From contig NZ_KB903621.1 of the NCBI RefSeq assembly GCF_000379725.1, positions 248,001 to 312,000 of the forward strand: a stretch of 64,000 nt of DNA, written 5' to 3'. A program made the translations under genes and the position numbers. This stretch comes from Cytophaga aurantiaca DSM 3654. GTDB lineage: Bacteria > Bacteroidota > Bacteroidia > Cytophagales > Cytophagaceae. The notes beneath the pieces are model-generated. The model did not search any database, was not told the DNA's origin, and worked only from the letters and a program-made list of their open reading frames with translations. Shown here piece by piece: positions 1-8,555 of the stretch (its first letter is position 1; each line of letters starts with the position of its first letter).

Positions 1-1
1 C

Positions 2-850
2 TTTTCGAATGGACACCTGTATGCCAATAGGTTAGTGCACTTGTATGAAGAGAATCCAGACCGCATTAAATTTTCTCCAGAAAATTATGTTAAGGCATTG
101 AATAACTTAATGATAGCAGAATTCAAGTTGAATTACTTCAATGAGTTCGTTGAGAGTAAGCATAAGCTGATTAACTTTACAAATGATAGTACCGTATATT
201 TTAATGAACGTTTGAAAACCAGTTTATTAAAGTATTATTTTATTCATGAATTGAACCTTTTTTTCCTTACAGGAGAGTTTCATGCAGGTGTAAAGAAGCT
301 GTTTGTGGACCGAAAAGAGGACATAGATGATCTGCTTCAAAAGCTCGATCCGCACTCTGCTCTGATCTTAATGTATAAGATTTCATGTCTGTATTTTGGA
401 GCCGGACTATACAACCATTGTTTGAGATGGCTGAACAAGATTATCAATATTCCGAACGTTGATATTCGGGAAGATATTCATTGTTTTGCCCGGATCATAA
501 ATCTGATCTGCCACTATGAACTTGGGAATTTTGACGTGATCAAATACTATATTATTTCGACGTATCGATTTTTATGGAAGCGTGACGATTTACGGATGTT
601 CCAGAAATACATTCTTAAATTCCTGAAAGATCTGAATGATGATGTAGATGTAAATGAATTGGTAAGCAGATTCCGAACCTTAAAAAATCAGCTGGAACCA
701 ATAGAAAATAGTGCTTATGAAAAAAGAGCATTTATCTATTTTGATATTATATCCTGGCTGGAAAGTAAAATTGAAGGAACAACCGTTCAGGAAATTATAA
801 TGAGCAAGGCGAAAGCCAAAGGATTTTATCTGGACCCGGAAGAACTATAA
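2..850 (+). CDS. Helical-repeat protein, 3' part (5' end off the window)
   Basis: The frame is open to the left edge. A GTG at 35 could serve as a start, but in-frame sequence continues upstream without a stop, so I read this as the C-terminal ~280 residues of a longer protein. It is almost entirely alpha-helical by composition, rich in Leu, Tyr, Phe and Lys, with TPR-like spacing (for example LYNHCLRWLNKIINIP). No catalytic motif, signal peptide or membrane segment is visible. The convergent HxlR gene ends 11 bp downstream with no clear terminator between. Function unknown; a TPR-like scaffold is only an inference from helical periodicity. Confidence 0.7.
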   Translation, partial: FSNGHLYANRLVHLYEENPDRIKFSPENYVKALNNLMIAEFKLNYFNEFVESKHKLINFTNDSTVYFNERLKTSLLKYYFIHELNLFFLTGEFHAGVKKLFVDRKEDIDDLLQKLDPHSALILMYKISCLYFGAGLYNHCLRWLNKIINIPNVDIREDIHCFARIINLICHYELGNFDVIKYYIISTYRFLWKRDDLRMFQKYILKFLKDLNDDVDVNELVSRFRTLKNQLEPIENSAYEKRAFIYFDIISWLESKIEGTTVQEIIMSKAKAKGFYLDPEEL

Positions 851-861
851 AATACGATCCA

Positions 862-1269
862 CTACAATTGGTCAAAGAAAGATTCTTCGTCAGCACTTAA
901 ATTAAGTGTCGCTGGTTTCGGCTGTTCTGTAGGCGCAGATTTTAAGTCGACCAAAGAACGGCCATAGCTTTCCAGAGCGCTTAATGCAGGAATCATTTCT
1001 AATGCTTTTGCTGTTAATTTATAATCAATTTTTGGAGGATTTCCTTCAACAACAACACGTTCAATAAAATTTTCCTCTTCAAGTTCTTTTAATTGTAAGC
1101 TTAACATTCTATCTGTAATAGATGGAATGTTTTTTCTTAAATCTGAGAATCTTAGTGGTTTATCAATTAAATTCCAAATTATTATAAATTTCCATTTTCC
1201 GTATAGAACTTCGTTTAAAAGCTCTAAACCAGACTTGAACCACTTATTATTATATTTTATATCACTCAT
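862..1269 (-). CDS. HxlR-family winged-helix transcriptional regulator
   Basis: A 135-residue protein with the HxlR/DUF24 winged helix: LLNEVLYGKWKF (helix 1 and the invariant GKW), LRFSDLRKNIPSITDRMLS (recognition region) and the wing around VVEGNPPKIDYKLT. The family contains redox and aldehyde sensors that act as DNA-binding dimers. Many members have a sensing Cys about 13 residues before the Trp of GKW; here that position is Ser (KSGLELL), and I see no cysteine in the protein, so thiol sensing is unlikely. An acidic/Pro-rich tail of about 30 residues follows the fold. A perfect -7 hexamer-like element (TATATTTG) lies 28 bp upstream of the start. Target genes are unknown. Confidence 0.9.
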   Translation of the reverse strand: MSDIKYNNKWFKSGLELLNEVLYGKWKFIIIWNLIDKPLRFSDLRKNIPSITDRMLSLQLKELEEENFIERVVVEGNPPKIDYKLTAKALEMIPALSALESYGRSLVDLKSAPTEQPKPATLNLSADEESFFDQL

Positions 1270-1296
1270 AAATTCAATATTTTAATATATAATATA

Positions 1297-1304
1297 CAAA
1301 TATA
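1297..1304 (-). promoter_or_regulatory. Bacteroidota -7 element for the HxlR gene
   Basis: On the minus strand this reads TATATTTG, an exact TAnnTTTG match, 28 bp upstream of the HxlR start codon. No good -33 TTTG is seen at 19-21 bp, so this is a half-supported promoter. Confidence 0.45.
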
Positions 1305-1349
1305 AAAAGAATAGTTATTTAATAAAATCCCTTATTTAAAGGTCAAAAA

Positions 1350-1385
1350 AAAACCTGTCCCGATGGCTATCGGGACAGGTTTTTC
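1350..1385 (-). terminator. Rho-independent terminator of the 72-aa membrane protein gene
   Basis: Inverted repeat with arms ACCTGTCCCGAT / ATCGGGACAGGT, a 4-nt loop, and A/T tracts on both sides, so it could act in both directions. It lies just downstream of the stop codon of the minus-strand gene at 1405. The CCCGAT/ATCGGG core recurs in the terminators at 7212 and 15164. Confidence 0.85.
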
Positions 1386-1404
1386 CAAATAAGGATTTAA
1401 TTTT

Positions 1405-1623
1405 TTAATAAGGGTTTGTATAGCTATTAGGAGCTACAACAATGTACTGACCAACTAAAATCATAATTGCTGAAATTGCAATGATTGCTGCAAACATAAC
1501 CTCTTTTGATTTTATAATAGCACCGTTGGAATCTCTCATCGCTTTAGCGTTTGAAAGCATATAGCCACTGAAATTTCCTACAATGAAACCTACCACGATC
1601 AATATTGTACCTAATGTACCCAT
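1405..1623 (-). CDS. Small two-helix membrane protein
   Basis: A 72-residue protein with two hydrophobic helices (about residues 4-24 and 43-63) separated by a short charged loop containing MRDSNGAIIKSKE. The first helix has a Gly-rich face (GxxxGxxxG-like: VVGFIVGNFSG), which favours helix packing. No family recognised. It is monocistronic: its own terminator is downstream and a TATTTTTG -7 element lies about 68 bp upstream. Probably an inner-membrane protein of unknown role. Confidence 0.7.
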   Translation of the reverse strand: MGTLGTILIVVGFIVGNFSGYMLSNAKAMRDSNGAIIKSKEVMFAAIIAISAIMILVGQYIVVAPNSYTNPY

Positions 1624-1690
1624 AGTATATAACTGTTAATGATTTTAAATTTAATGACCAGCAGAACGCAGAAGCTTTCTACAATGTGAA

Positions 1691-1698
1691 CAAAAATA
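1691..1698 (-). promoter_or_regulatory. Candidate -7 element for the 72-aa membrane protein gene
   Basis: Minus strand reads TATTTTTG, an exact TAnnTTTG match. A transcript from here would have a 5' leader of about 60 nt. No convincing -33 element. Confidence 0.35.
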
Positions 1699-1824
1699 AT
1701 AGATACAAATCAATTCCACCACTTTTTTGACCATTTAAATTTTAAAATAACTTTAAATAATAAAAAAACAGCTATCCTTATTCTATATCTCTGTATTCTA
1801 CTGTGGTTTCACACATTTATTAAG

Positions 1825-1832
1825 TAAATTTG
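1825..1832 (+). promoter_or_regulatory. Candidate -7 element for the outer-membrane barrel gene
   Basis: TAAATTTG matches TAnnTTTG and sits 26 bp upstream of the GTG at 1859, which supports GTG 1859 (or TTG 1853) as the start. No clear TTTG is found 19-21 bp further upstream. Confidence 0.4.
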
Positions 1833-1852
1833 GCTGTTAACTTAAAAAATTA

Positions 1853-2806
1853 TTGTCTGTGAGAAAGTCTATTACGTTACTGTTTATCTTCTTTTTAACA
1901 CTTTTCGTTTCTGTTGCACAGTTTAAAAGGCAACGTGAGTATTCAGGCTTTTTCGATACATATTATTATAGAGGTCCAATTACATTTACACTTGGAGGGG
2001 GTGTTACAACCTACAGAGGTGATTTAACAGATGGCATAGGCTTAAATGGCTTAGGTGCTGGATTTTCATTGGGTGCAAATTATAAACTATGGCCTCATAT
2101 CGTATTCGGTGCAGAGTTTTCATATTTAAAATTGCATTCGAATGATTTCAATACAACCCGCAATTTATCTTTCAATACTACAGGTTATGAACTTCAGATC
2201 TATGGGAGATTGTATTTGATTGATGAGATTGTTCGCGTAGCTCCCGATAGAAGAAAGGAATCGCAGTATACGTTTTGCAAACCCTATATACATGCGGGTT
2301 TAGGCGGATTGTATTACAGTCCGACTGTCAATTACGATCCATCTATACAACTTGGTGGTGTGACGGGCAGCGGCGGGATGACGTTTGTTATTCCAGCAGG
2401 TTTAGGTCTACAGTTTACAATTACACAACGTTCATCACTTTGTGTTGAATACATATATAGATTTACAATGACAGATTACTTGGATGGGTTTTCAAATGCA
2501 GCTAAGAATGATGGATACGGACTTTTTCAAGCAAAATTCCAGTTTGCACCAACGGCACCTAAAAAGAAAAAGAAACTTAATTTAGCACCTCCGGCTAAAT
2601 ACGAAGGAGCAAAAGGAACAGAGACTTGGAAAACAAGAAAGGCACAAGGAGATACAAACAAACCTCAGAAAGAAGAATATCAAATGCCGGATGAAAACGT
2701 CGAACAAAATACAGACACTCAGGAAGGCGAAGAACAAAACCAGGAAGGTGAAAATCAAGAAGGCGAAAATCAGGAAGCACCTGCAGAAGAGGCAACTCCA
2801 GAATAA
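1853..2806 (+). CDS. Outer-membrane beta-barrel protein (DUF6089/PorG-like) with acidic tail
   Basis: A 317-residue protein. The start is TTG 1853 or, more likely, GTG 1859 giving VRKS... The signal peptide (ITLLFIFFLTLFVSVAQ) is followed by alternating beta-strand sequence typical of an 8- to 10-strand barrel: ITFTLGGGVTTYRGDLTDG, FGAEFSYLKLHSND, FVIPAGLGLQFTIT, ending near GLFQAKFQFA. The opening strand and YRGDL turn resemble DUF6089/PorG-type proteins, which include T9SS components; that assignment is tentative. After the barrel comes a non-barrel tail: a KKKKK patch, then a low-complexity Glu/Gln/Asn region with repeated EGENQ units. Such a tail would face the periplasm if the strand count is even. 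Next gene starts 49 bp downstream. Confidence 0.75.
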   Translation: MSVRKSITLLFIFFLTLFVSVAQFKRQREYSGFFDTYYYRGPITFTLGGGVTTYRGDLTDGIGLNGLGAGFSLGANYKLWPHIVFGAEFSYLKLHSNDFNTTRNLSFNTTGYELQIYGRLYLIDEIVRVAPDRRKESQYTFCKPYIHAGLGGLYYSPTVNYDPSIQLGGVTGSGGMTFVIPAGLGLQFTITQRSSLCVEYIYRFTMTDYLDGFSNAAKNDGYGLFQAKFQFAPTAPKKKKKLNLAPPAKYEGAKGTETWKTRKAQGDTNKPQKEEYQMPDENVEQNTDTQEGEEQNQEGENQEGENQEAPAEEATPE

Positions 2807-2855
2807 AACCAGTATTGAAATCTATTTTGTTTGAGGTTATTTAAAAGAACAATAC

Positions 2856-4430
2856 ATGAAAGAAATTATTGATACGCTTGCTTTAATTCCATGGTGGGTA
2901 TATCCATCCTTATTGCTTGTGTTTATTGCGGTTAAAGATATTTTCTTTAACAGACGTCATACAATTAAACACAACTTTCCTATTGTTGGCCATTTAAGAT
3001 ATTTATTAGAAAAAATCGGTCCGGAGTTACGTCAGTACATTGTTGCAAACAATAGAGAAGAACTTCCATTCAATAGAAGACAGCGTTCATGGATTTATGC
3101 TTCTTCAAAACAAGAAAATAATTACCAAGGCTTTGGTACTGATCAGGATCAAAATAGTCCGGGATTTGTATTCATAAAACCTTCTATGTTTTCGTATGCA
3201 GTAAAAGAAGGACATCCAAATAAAAAGAAACCTGATTTTGTGCCTTGCGCAAAAATAATGGGTGAATACAATAAAAGAAGAAGGCCTTATCGTCCGCAAT
3301 CCATCATTAATATTTCCGGAATGAGCTATGGTTCATTGTCTGCGCGTGCAGTTGAATCATTAAACAAAGGCGCGTTAAAAGCCGGAGCATATCAGAATAC
3401 AGGAGAAGGTTCATTGGCTCCGCATCATAAACATGGTGCAGATGTTATGTTCCATTTTGGTACGGGTTATTTTGGTGTGAGAGACGAACATGGAAACTTC
3501 TCAATGGCTAAAATGAAAAAGCTTGTAGAAGACAATCCATGCATCCGTGTTATTGATGTGAAACTATCACAAGGTGCAAAACCAGGTAAAGGTGGCGTAT
3601 TGCCAGCTTCTAAGATCACGCAGGAAATTGCTGATATCCGTGGCTTGCCTATGGGTAAAGATGTAATTTCTCCGGCATATCACAGTGCGTTTTCGAATGT
3701 TGCAGAGATGATGGATTTCATTGAACGCATTGCTCAGGAAACAGGCTTGCCTGTGGGCTTTAAGTCTGCTGTAGGTAAAATGGAAATGTGGATCGAACTG
3801 GCAGATCGAATGTTAGAAAAAGGTTATGGTCCGGATTTTATAACGATCGATGGTGGTGAAGGCGGTACAGGTGCTGCACCTCCTGCTTTTGCAGATCACG
3901 TGTCGTTGCCGTTTGTATATGCATTTAGTAACGTCTATAAAATATTTGCAGAACGTGGCTTAACAGACCGAATCGTGTTTGCAGCATCCGGTAAATTGGG
4001 TTTCCCTGAAAGTGCGCTAATGGCTTTTTCATTGGGTGCGGATGTCATACATGTTGCAAGAGAAGCAATGATGTCAATCGGTTGTATCCAGGCGCAGGTA
4101 TGCCATAACAATACGTGTCCGTCGGGTGTGGCAACACAGAACAAATGGCTGCAATCGGGTATAGATGTACCGTTAAAAGCAGATCGTTTATACCATTACG
4201 TAAAAAACTTACGAAAAGAAGTATTGGAAATTACACACGCATGCGGCTATGAGCATCCTTCACAGATGACGATGCATGACATCGACATCAGTATGGGAGA
4301 TAACAATTTAACCATGCCTTTGGTTGATGCGTATAAATATAATAAGGTGCCGGTAAAATTTGAATCAATGCAACAGCTATTGGATTGTGAATATTTAGGT
4401 AAGGCGGATCCGACGATAAAATTCAATTAA
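2856..4430 (+). CDS. Membrane-anchored FMN-binding glutamate synthase-family protein
   Basis: 524 residues. An N-terminal hydrophobic segment (about 7-27, ALIPWWVYPSLLLVFIAVK) is followed by the TIM-barrel FMN domain of the glutamate synthase large subunit: ISGMSYGSLSARAVESLNKG, NTGEGSL, KLSQGAKPGKGGVLP, ITIDGGEGGTGAAPP, and the iron-sulfur segment CIQAQVCHNNTCPSGVATQ with three cysteines. It lacks the amidotransferase and central domains of GltB, so it is one of the stand-alone GltS_FMN proteins, whose physiological reaction is not established. No GltD partner lies nearby. It follows the barrel gene by 49 bp and may be cotranscribed with it. A hairpin at 4440-4480 follows the stop. Confidence 0.92.
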   Translation: MKEIIDTLALIPWWVYPSLLLVFIAVKDIFFNRRHTIKHNFPIVGHLRYLLEKIGPELRQYIVANNREELPFNRRQRSWIYASSKQENNYQGFGTDQDQNSPGFVFIKPSMFSYAVKEGHPNKKKPDFVPCAKIMGEYNKRRRPYRPQSIINISGMSYGSLSARAVESLNKGALKAGAYQNTGEGSLAPHHKHGADVMFHFGTGYFGVRDEHGNFSMAKMKKLVEDNPCIRVIDVKLSQGAKPGKGGVLPASKITQEIADIRGLPMGKDVISPAYHSAFSNVAEMMDFIERIAQETGLPVGFKSAVGKMEMWIELADRMLEKGYGPDFITIDGGEGGTGAAPPAFADHVSLPFVYAFSNVYKIFAERGLTDRIVFAASGKLGFPESALMAFSLGADVIHVAREAMMSIGCIQAQVCHNNTCPSGVATQNKWLQSGIDVPLKADRLYHYVKNLRKEVLEITHACGYEHPSQMTMHDIDISMGDNNLTMPLVDAYKYNKVPVKFESMQQLLDCEYLGKADPTIKFN

Positions 4431-4439
4431 CTTTTAAGG

Positions 4440-4480
4440 CAGGTTCATTTCTACTTTTTTTGTTTATAGAAATGAACCTG
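4440..4480 (+). terminator. Hairpin between the GltS-like gene and the histidine kinase gene
   Basis: Perfect 14-bp inverted repeat, CAGGTTCATTTCTA / TAGAAATGAACCTG, with a T-rich loop. There is no poly-U tract after the 3' arm; the T run is inside the loop. It could be a weak terminator or a structured leader, since the GTG start of the next gene is only 11 bp beyond it. Confidence 0.55.
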
Positions 4481-4491
4481 TATGTAATAAT

Positions 4492-6447
4492 GTGAAAAGA
4501 ACCGTATTGATTTTTTTATTTATTGTAGCCCGAATTTTTGTACATGGGCAATCAAGTCCACTAGTTTTAGAGGATACAACGCAACGCTTTGACTGGTCCA
4601 AAGGCTACTATTCCATCTATTATGATTCCTTAAATAAGAGATCATTTGGTGAAATTGTTGAGATCTCTAATAAAGGAATGTTTACACAAACCCTTTCAGA
4701 TGCACCTAGGCTGCAGTCGTTTAATAAAGAGATGTGGGCAAAAATTGATGTTCAGAATAAAGGAACAACAACAAAAAAATACCTGATCGAATTATATGAT
4801 TTTCACATAGATCTATATGATGTTTTTGTTTTTAAAAATGATACCCTCCGATATCATTTTTCAGGAGGCGATTTTTTTATTTTCGATTATAGAAAAGTGC
4901 AGCATAAAAATTTTATCAATGAAGTAAACTTCGATCCAAATTCCAACTATACTATTTTTGTACGTATTCAAAGCAAGCAATCCGTAACAGCTTTCGGTAC
5001 AATCCGAACACCTGAAAATCTGGTTTATTATTCAAATAAAGAATATACATTGTTATCCATTTTTTATGGATTCTTATTGTTAATGGCGTTGTACTGTTTT
5101 ATAGTGTATGTAGTTACCTTAGAAAGAACGTATCTATATTTTACAATAAATGTAATCAGTGTTGCATTGTATAGTCTGTCGAATGATGGTCTTGGATATC
5201 AATATCTCTGGGGCAATCATATAGTGTTAAATGAGTATGTTCAAAGCTTTTCCATTGCGTTATTTTCTGCTACTGCATTACTTTATTCCGCCTCTTTTTT
5301 GCAGGTATCACGTATTTGTAAAAAATCCATCTTAGCGATCCGTTTGCTAGTTTGCCTGCGTATCGGGATGTTTATTTTTGGTTTGTATTTTTATGAACCC
5401 TTGTTGTACATGTATCATTTTGATATTCTTATTTTAATCTTTATTTTTTATATAGGAATCTACGTTTATTATAAACAATTCATTGCTGCACGGTTTTTTA
5501 TACTGGCCTATAACGCTTTATTTATAGGCTTTACGCTACATTTTCTAATGGTGTTGGGACTTATAGATAACAGTTTATTCACCGTATATGCGCTGAACTT
5601 CGGAACCATCTTTCAATTGTTTTTATTTTCTTTTGCGCTTGCAGATCAGGTCCGCCTTGTGAATAGAGAAATACGTATCACGCAATTGAATTTAATTAAT
5701 CAATTAAAAGAAAATGATGCGTTAAAAGATAAAGTGACGCAGGAACTTGAAGGCAAAGTTCAGGAACGAACAAAAGAACTTGAATATAAAAATCAGCAGC
5801 TGGATGCTTTTGTTTATAAAGCCTCACATGATATCAAGGGTCCATTAAAATCAATTATCGGTTTAGCTAAATTGGGTTTACTGGATGTTGAAGATGAAAG
5901 TGCCCGGGAATATTTTAGTCATATAGAAAAAAGCTCTGAACGTCTGGATAAACTTGTTGCAGATCTGTTGCAAGTATCAAAAATAAAAAGCTCGTTTGTT
6001 AAAAAGACTCAAATTGATTTTGAAGAAATTATTGAAGAAATAAAATACAGTCTGAATAATTTACCCGATTTTGATGCATTTCAAATTGACTTAAATATTA
6101 TTCAAGACGGAGATTTTTATTCGGACAGAAATATGATTTATTCTATTTTTCAAAATCTGATCGAAAACGCCTTTATCTATAGAGATGTTTATAAAGAGAT
6201 CTGTACATTAAACATCCGGATAGAAATAGATAAGCAAAAATCCGTTTTTGAGTTTAGCGATAATGGAATAGGCATTAATAAAGACATAAAAGACAAGGTA
6301 TTTGATATGTTTTTCAGAGCCAGTGATATTTCGGGTGGTTCAGGTTTGGGTTTGTATCTGGTAAAAATGGCTGTAAACAAAATTGGTGGTAGGATAGATA
6401 TTGAATCAAAAGTGAAAAAAGGAACTACGTTTACAATAGTTATCTAA
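4492..6447 (+). CDS. 7TMR-DISM sensor histidine kinase
   Basis: 651 residues, GTG start. Order of domains: signal peptide (about 1-19), extracytoplasmic 7TMR-DISMED2-like beta domain (about 30-165), seven hydrophobic helices (about 185-385, 7TMR-DISM_7TM), a short coiled coil (about 390-435), a HisKA dimerisation domain with the phospho-acceptor H446 in YKASHDIKGPL, and a HATPase domain with N-box NLIENAF, G1 FSDNGIGI and G2 GGSGLGLYLV. DISM receptors are thought to sense carbohydrates or other small ligands. No response-regulator gene is adjacent, so the partner is unknown. It is probably transcribed alone, with a hairpin just before the start. Confidence 0.93.
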   Translation: MKRTVLIFLFIVARIFVHGQSSPLVLEDTTQRFDWSKGYYSIYYDSLNKRSFGEIVEISNKGMFTQTLSDAPRLQSFNKEMWAKIDVQNKGTTTKKYLIELYDFHIDLYDVFVFKNDTLRYHFSGGDFFIFDYRKVQHKNFINEVNFDPNSNYTIFVRIQSKQSVTAFGTIRTPENLVYYSNKEYTLLSIFYGFLLLMALYCFIVYVVTLERTYLYFTINVISVALYSLSNDGLGYQYLWGNHIVLNEYVQSFSIALFSATALLYSASFLQVSRICKKSILAIRLLVCLRIGMFIFGLYFYEPLLYMYHFDILILIFIFYIGIYVYYKQFIAARFFILAYNALFIGFTLHFLMVLGLIDNSLFTVYALNFGTIFQLFLFSFALADQVRLVNREIRITQLNLINQLKENDALKDKVTQELEGKVQERTKELEYKNQQLDAFVYKASHDIKGPLKSIIGLAKLGLLDVEDESAREYFSHIEKSSERLDKLVADLLQVSKIKSSFVKKTQIDFEEIIEEIKYSLNNLPDFDAFQIDLNIIQDGDFYSDRNMIYSIFQNLIENAFIYRDVYKEICTLNIRIEIDKQKSVFEFSDNGIGINKDIKDKVFDMFFRASDISGGSGLGLYLVKMAVNKIGGRIDIESKVKKGTTFTIVI

Positions 6448-6510
6448 ACTATAATTTTTATCTTTATCAAATAATTACGAATATTGATCAGAACATAAAA
6501 AATACTACCC

Positions 6511-7155
6511 GTGAATCAACGTTTGCCTCTTATTTCTCTAATTTTAAATGGTGTATTAGCCATTGCAGTTATTGTATTGTTTGTATTGCATTTTGATGCT
6601 CATAAGTCTCCGTCTGCTGATATAGCTGCTACAGACTCAACGCAGGAAGCAGAACTTACATTGGATAGTCTACCGGATCTGGGTTCAAATAATGGTGCGA
6701 TTGCTTTTATTGATCTGGAAGAATTGACAAAAAAATATAAGTTCTATAATGATGGTAAAACCAATATTGAAAACTTTTTCAAGAATAAGCAGGCAATGCT
6801 TATGAAAAAGAAAGCTCAATTTGAAGAAAATGTGATGCAATACGAACAGCTTGCTCCGAACCTTACACCGGCAGTTAGAGAGAAGCGCGAAAAAGATTTG
6901 AATGCTGAGCGTGAGAGTTTAATGGAACTAAACGAAAAACTGAATATAGAATTACAGGATAAAGAACTTAATTTTGAAAAAGAATTTTTATCAAAAATTG
7001 ATACTTATCTAAAAGTATTGAGCAAGGAAAAAAATTATTCGTATGTATTTACGTATGTGAAAGGAAACCCTGCTACAATCGTTTATGCAAAAGATACATT
7101 GAACATTTCAGATCAGGTGATTCACGCACTGAACGAGCAATACAAGAAAAAATAG
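6511..7155 (+). CDS. OmpH/Skp-family periplasmic chaperone
   Basis: 214 residues, GTG start. An N-terminal hydrophobic segment (LISLILNGVLAIAVIVLFVLHF) works as a signal or anchor. The Skp/OmpH domain follows: AFIDLEELTKKYKFYNDG (first strand), a long Lys/Glu-rich helical hairpin of about 100 residues, and the closing strands YSYVFTYVKGNPATIVYAKDTLNIS. The family binds unfolded outer-membrane proteins in the periplasm. The hydrophobic segment has no obvious cleavage site, so it may be a membrane-anchored variant. It ends in a strong bidirectional terminator shared with the convergent peroxiredoxin gene. Confidence 0.88.
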   Translation: MNQRLPLISLILNGVLAIAVIVLFVLHFDAHKSPSADIAATDSTQEAELTLDSLPDLGSNNGAIAFIDLEELTKKYKFYNDGKTNIENFFKNKQAMLMKKKAQFEENVMQYEQLAPNLTPAVREKREKDLNAERESLMELNEKLNIELQDKELNFEKEFLSKIDTYLKVLSKEKNYSYVFTYVKGNPATIVYAKDTLNISDQVIHALNEQYKKK

Positions 7156-7211
7156 TACACGATTAAAGAATGTCCAAGTCAGACAAGATTATTTCGTTCT
7201 CTTGATTAAAA

Positions 7212-7269
7212 ATTCTTATAATAAAAAAGTCCCCCGATAGCTATCGGGGGACTTTTTTATTATAAGAAT
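7212..7269. terminator. Perfect 58-bp palindromic bidirectional terminator
   Basis: Two 29-base arms are exact reverse complements with no spacer. The core is GTCCCCCGATAG / CTATCGGGGGAC, flanked by A6 and T6 and then AT-rich stem. It separates convergent genes (the OmpH-like gene on plus and the peroxiredoxin gene on minus) and can terminate both. Confidence 0.93.
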
Positions 7270-7281
7270 AACTTTCTCAAC

Positions 7282-7917
7282 TTATTTATTTGGCTGTGGT
7301 GTTGTTCTTAAATAAGGTTTAACACGTGTGTAACCTTTTGGAAACTTCGCAGCAATATCTTCGTCTTTAACTGCAGGCGTAATCACTACATCTTCACCGT
7401 CTTTCCAGTTTGCTGGGGTAGCCACGCTGTAGTTAGCAGTTAATTGCAGCGAATCAATCACACGAAGGATCTCGGTGAAATTTCTGCCAGTAGAAGCCGG
7501 ATAGGTAATGATCAATTTTATTTTTTTGTCATTGCCTATAATAAATAGTGAACGAACAGTGAATTTTTCACTTGCATTTGGGTGAATCATATCATACAAC
7601 TCAGCTACTTTTTTGTTTTCATCCGCAATGATCGGGAAGTTTACAGTAGTATTTTGTGTTTCATTGATATCTTTGATCCAGCCTTTGTGTGATTCAAGAC
7701 CATCAACACTTAACGCAGCAACTTTTACGTTACGTTTTTCAAATTCTGATTTAAGTTTAGCAGTAGCACCCAATTCGGTTGTACAAACCGGTGTGTAATC
7801 TGCAGGGTGAGAGAATAAAACTCCCCATTTATCTCCTAACCACTCATGGAAAGAAATTGGTCCTTCAGTAGTTTCTGCTGTAAAATCCGGTGCGATATCG
7901 CCTAATCGTAAACTCAT
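7282..7917 (-). CDS. 1-Cys peroxiredoxin (Prx6 type)
   Basis: 211 residues, the usual length for the Prx6 class. The peroxidatic site is C45 in SHPADYTPVCTTELG; no other cysteine exists in the protein, so it must be reduced by an outside thiol, as in the 1-Cys class. The long C-terminal region (about 150-211, including ATPANWKDGEDVVITPAV) is the Prx6/AhpC-TSA C-terminal domain used in dimer contact. It detoxifies hydrogen peroxide and organic peroxides in the cytoplasm. Transcribed alone, with the 58-bp palindrome as its terminator. Confidence 0.95.
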   Translation of the reverse strand: MSLRLGDIAPDFTAETTEGPISFHEWLGDKWGVLFSHPADYTPVCTTELGATAKLKSEFEKRNVKVAALSVDGLESHKGWIKDINETQNTTVNFPIIADENKKVAELYDMIHPNASEKFTVRSLFIIGNDKKIKLIITYPASTGRNFTEILRVIDSLQLTANYSVATPANWKDGEDVVITPAVKDEDIAAKFPKGYTRVKPYLRTTPQPNK

Positions 7918-8049
7918 GATCGTAGATGTTTTATAGTTAATTTTTTAATAAACATGAAATAATGTTCTGAATTTATGAAGTATTTTATTCAATTCAAAAT
8001 AATATTCTGATTGGTACAACAAGGTGTTCCTGCAGAATGTTCCCTATTC

Positions 8050-8259
8050 TCAATCTTTTTTATCCTTAGAAATGAAGTGTTTGTATATCAGATAACAGAA
8101 ATAACCGAAAGCGATAAAAACCAGCACATTTAACAAAAAGTTAAAACTGCTTTGAAAACCTGCATAAGCAGAATTATTCATGATCTGGATCTTTACAAAA
8201 AACAGTGTTGTGAGCAAAAGTACAACCAATCCGAAATTATTCAGAAAATCCTTTTTCAT
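8050..8259 (-). CDS. Small two-helix membrane protein
   Basis: 69 residues with two hydrophobic helices (about 8-25 and 38-59) and a Lys/Asp-rich C-terminus (KHFISKDKKD). No family recognised. It is the third gene of a compact minus-strand unit after the flavoprotein and the 92-aa gene (10-bp gap to the latter), so it is likely cotranscribed and may have a membrane role linked to one of them; that is inference from position only. Confidence 0.65.
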   Translation of the reverse strand: MKKDFLNNFGLVVLLLTTLFFVKIQIMNNSAYAGFQSSFNFLLNVLVFIAFGYFCYLIYKHFISKDKKD

Positions 8260-8269
8260 AAGACAACTC

Positions 8270-8548
8270 TTAACGCTTTTTTTCCAGAATGGTGGAATTG
8301 ATTTCCTCGGATTGGTTTTTTGTAAATCCAGTTACAACATGTGTGGTGCTGTTGGTGAAAAAAGTTAACGTACTATATCCAACAAGGGGATTATCTATGC
8401 TAATAGAAACGATGTCTATGAATGCGATGAATGTAGACTTGCTGTTATATATACCGGGCTCTTTGATCTTGATACCTGTAGCTTCAATATGTATTTCTGT
8501 AGGGAAAATTTTATTTCCGGAAGATAATCTGGACGAAATATATTTCAT
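8270..8548 (-). CDS. Hypothetical 92-aa protein, possibly a small beta-rich PH-like fold
   Basis: 92 residues. Alternating hydrophobic and polar stretches (IFPTEIHIEATGIKIKEPG, FIAFIDIVSISIDNPLVGY, STLTFFTNSTTHVVTGF) followed by a helical end (NQSEEINSTILEKKR) look like a small beta-barrel capped by a C-terminal helix, as in bacterial PH-like proteins. No catalytic motif. I chose this strand over the overlapping plus-strand reading because it begins 7 bp after the flavoprotein stop and is 10 bp before the next gene, an operon-like spacing. Confidence 0.65.
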   Translation of the reverse strand: MKYISSRLSSGNKIFPTEIHIEATGIKIKEPGIYNSKSTFIAFIDIVSISIDNPLVGYSTLTFFTNSTTHVVTGFTKNQSEEINSTILEKKR

Positions 8549-8555
8549 GGAAGTA

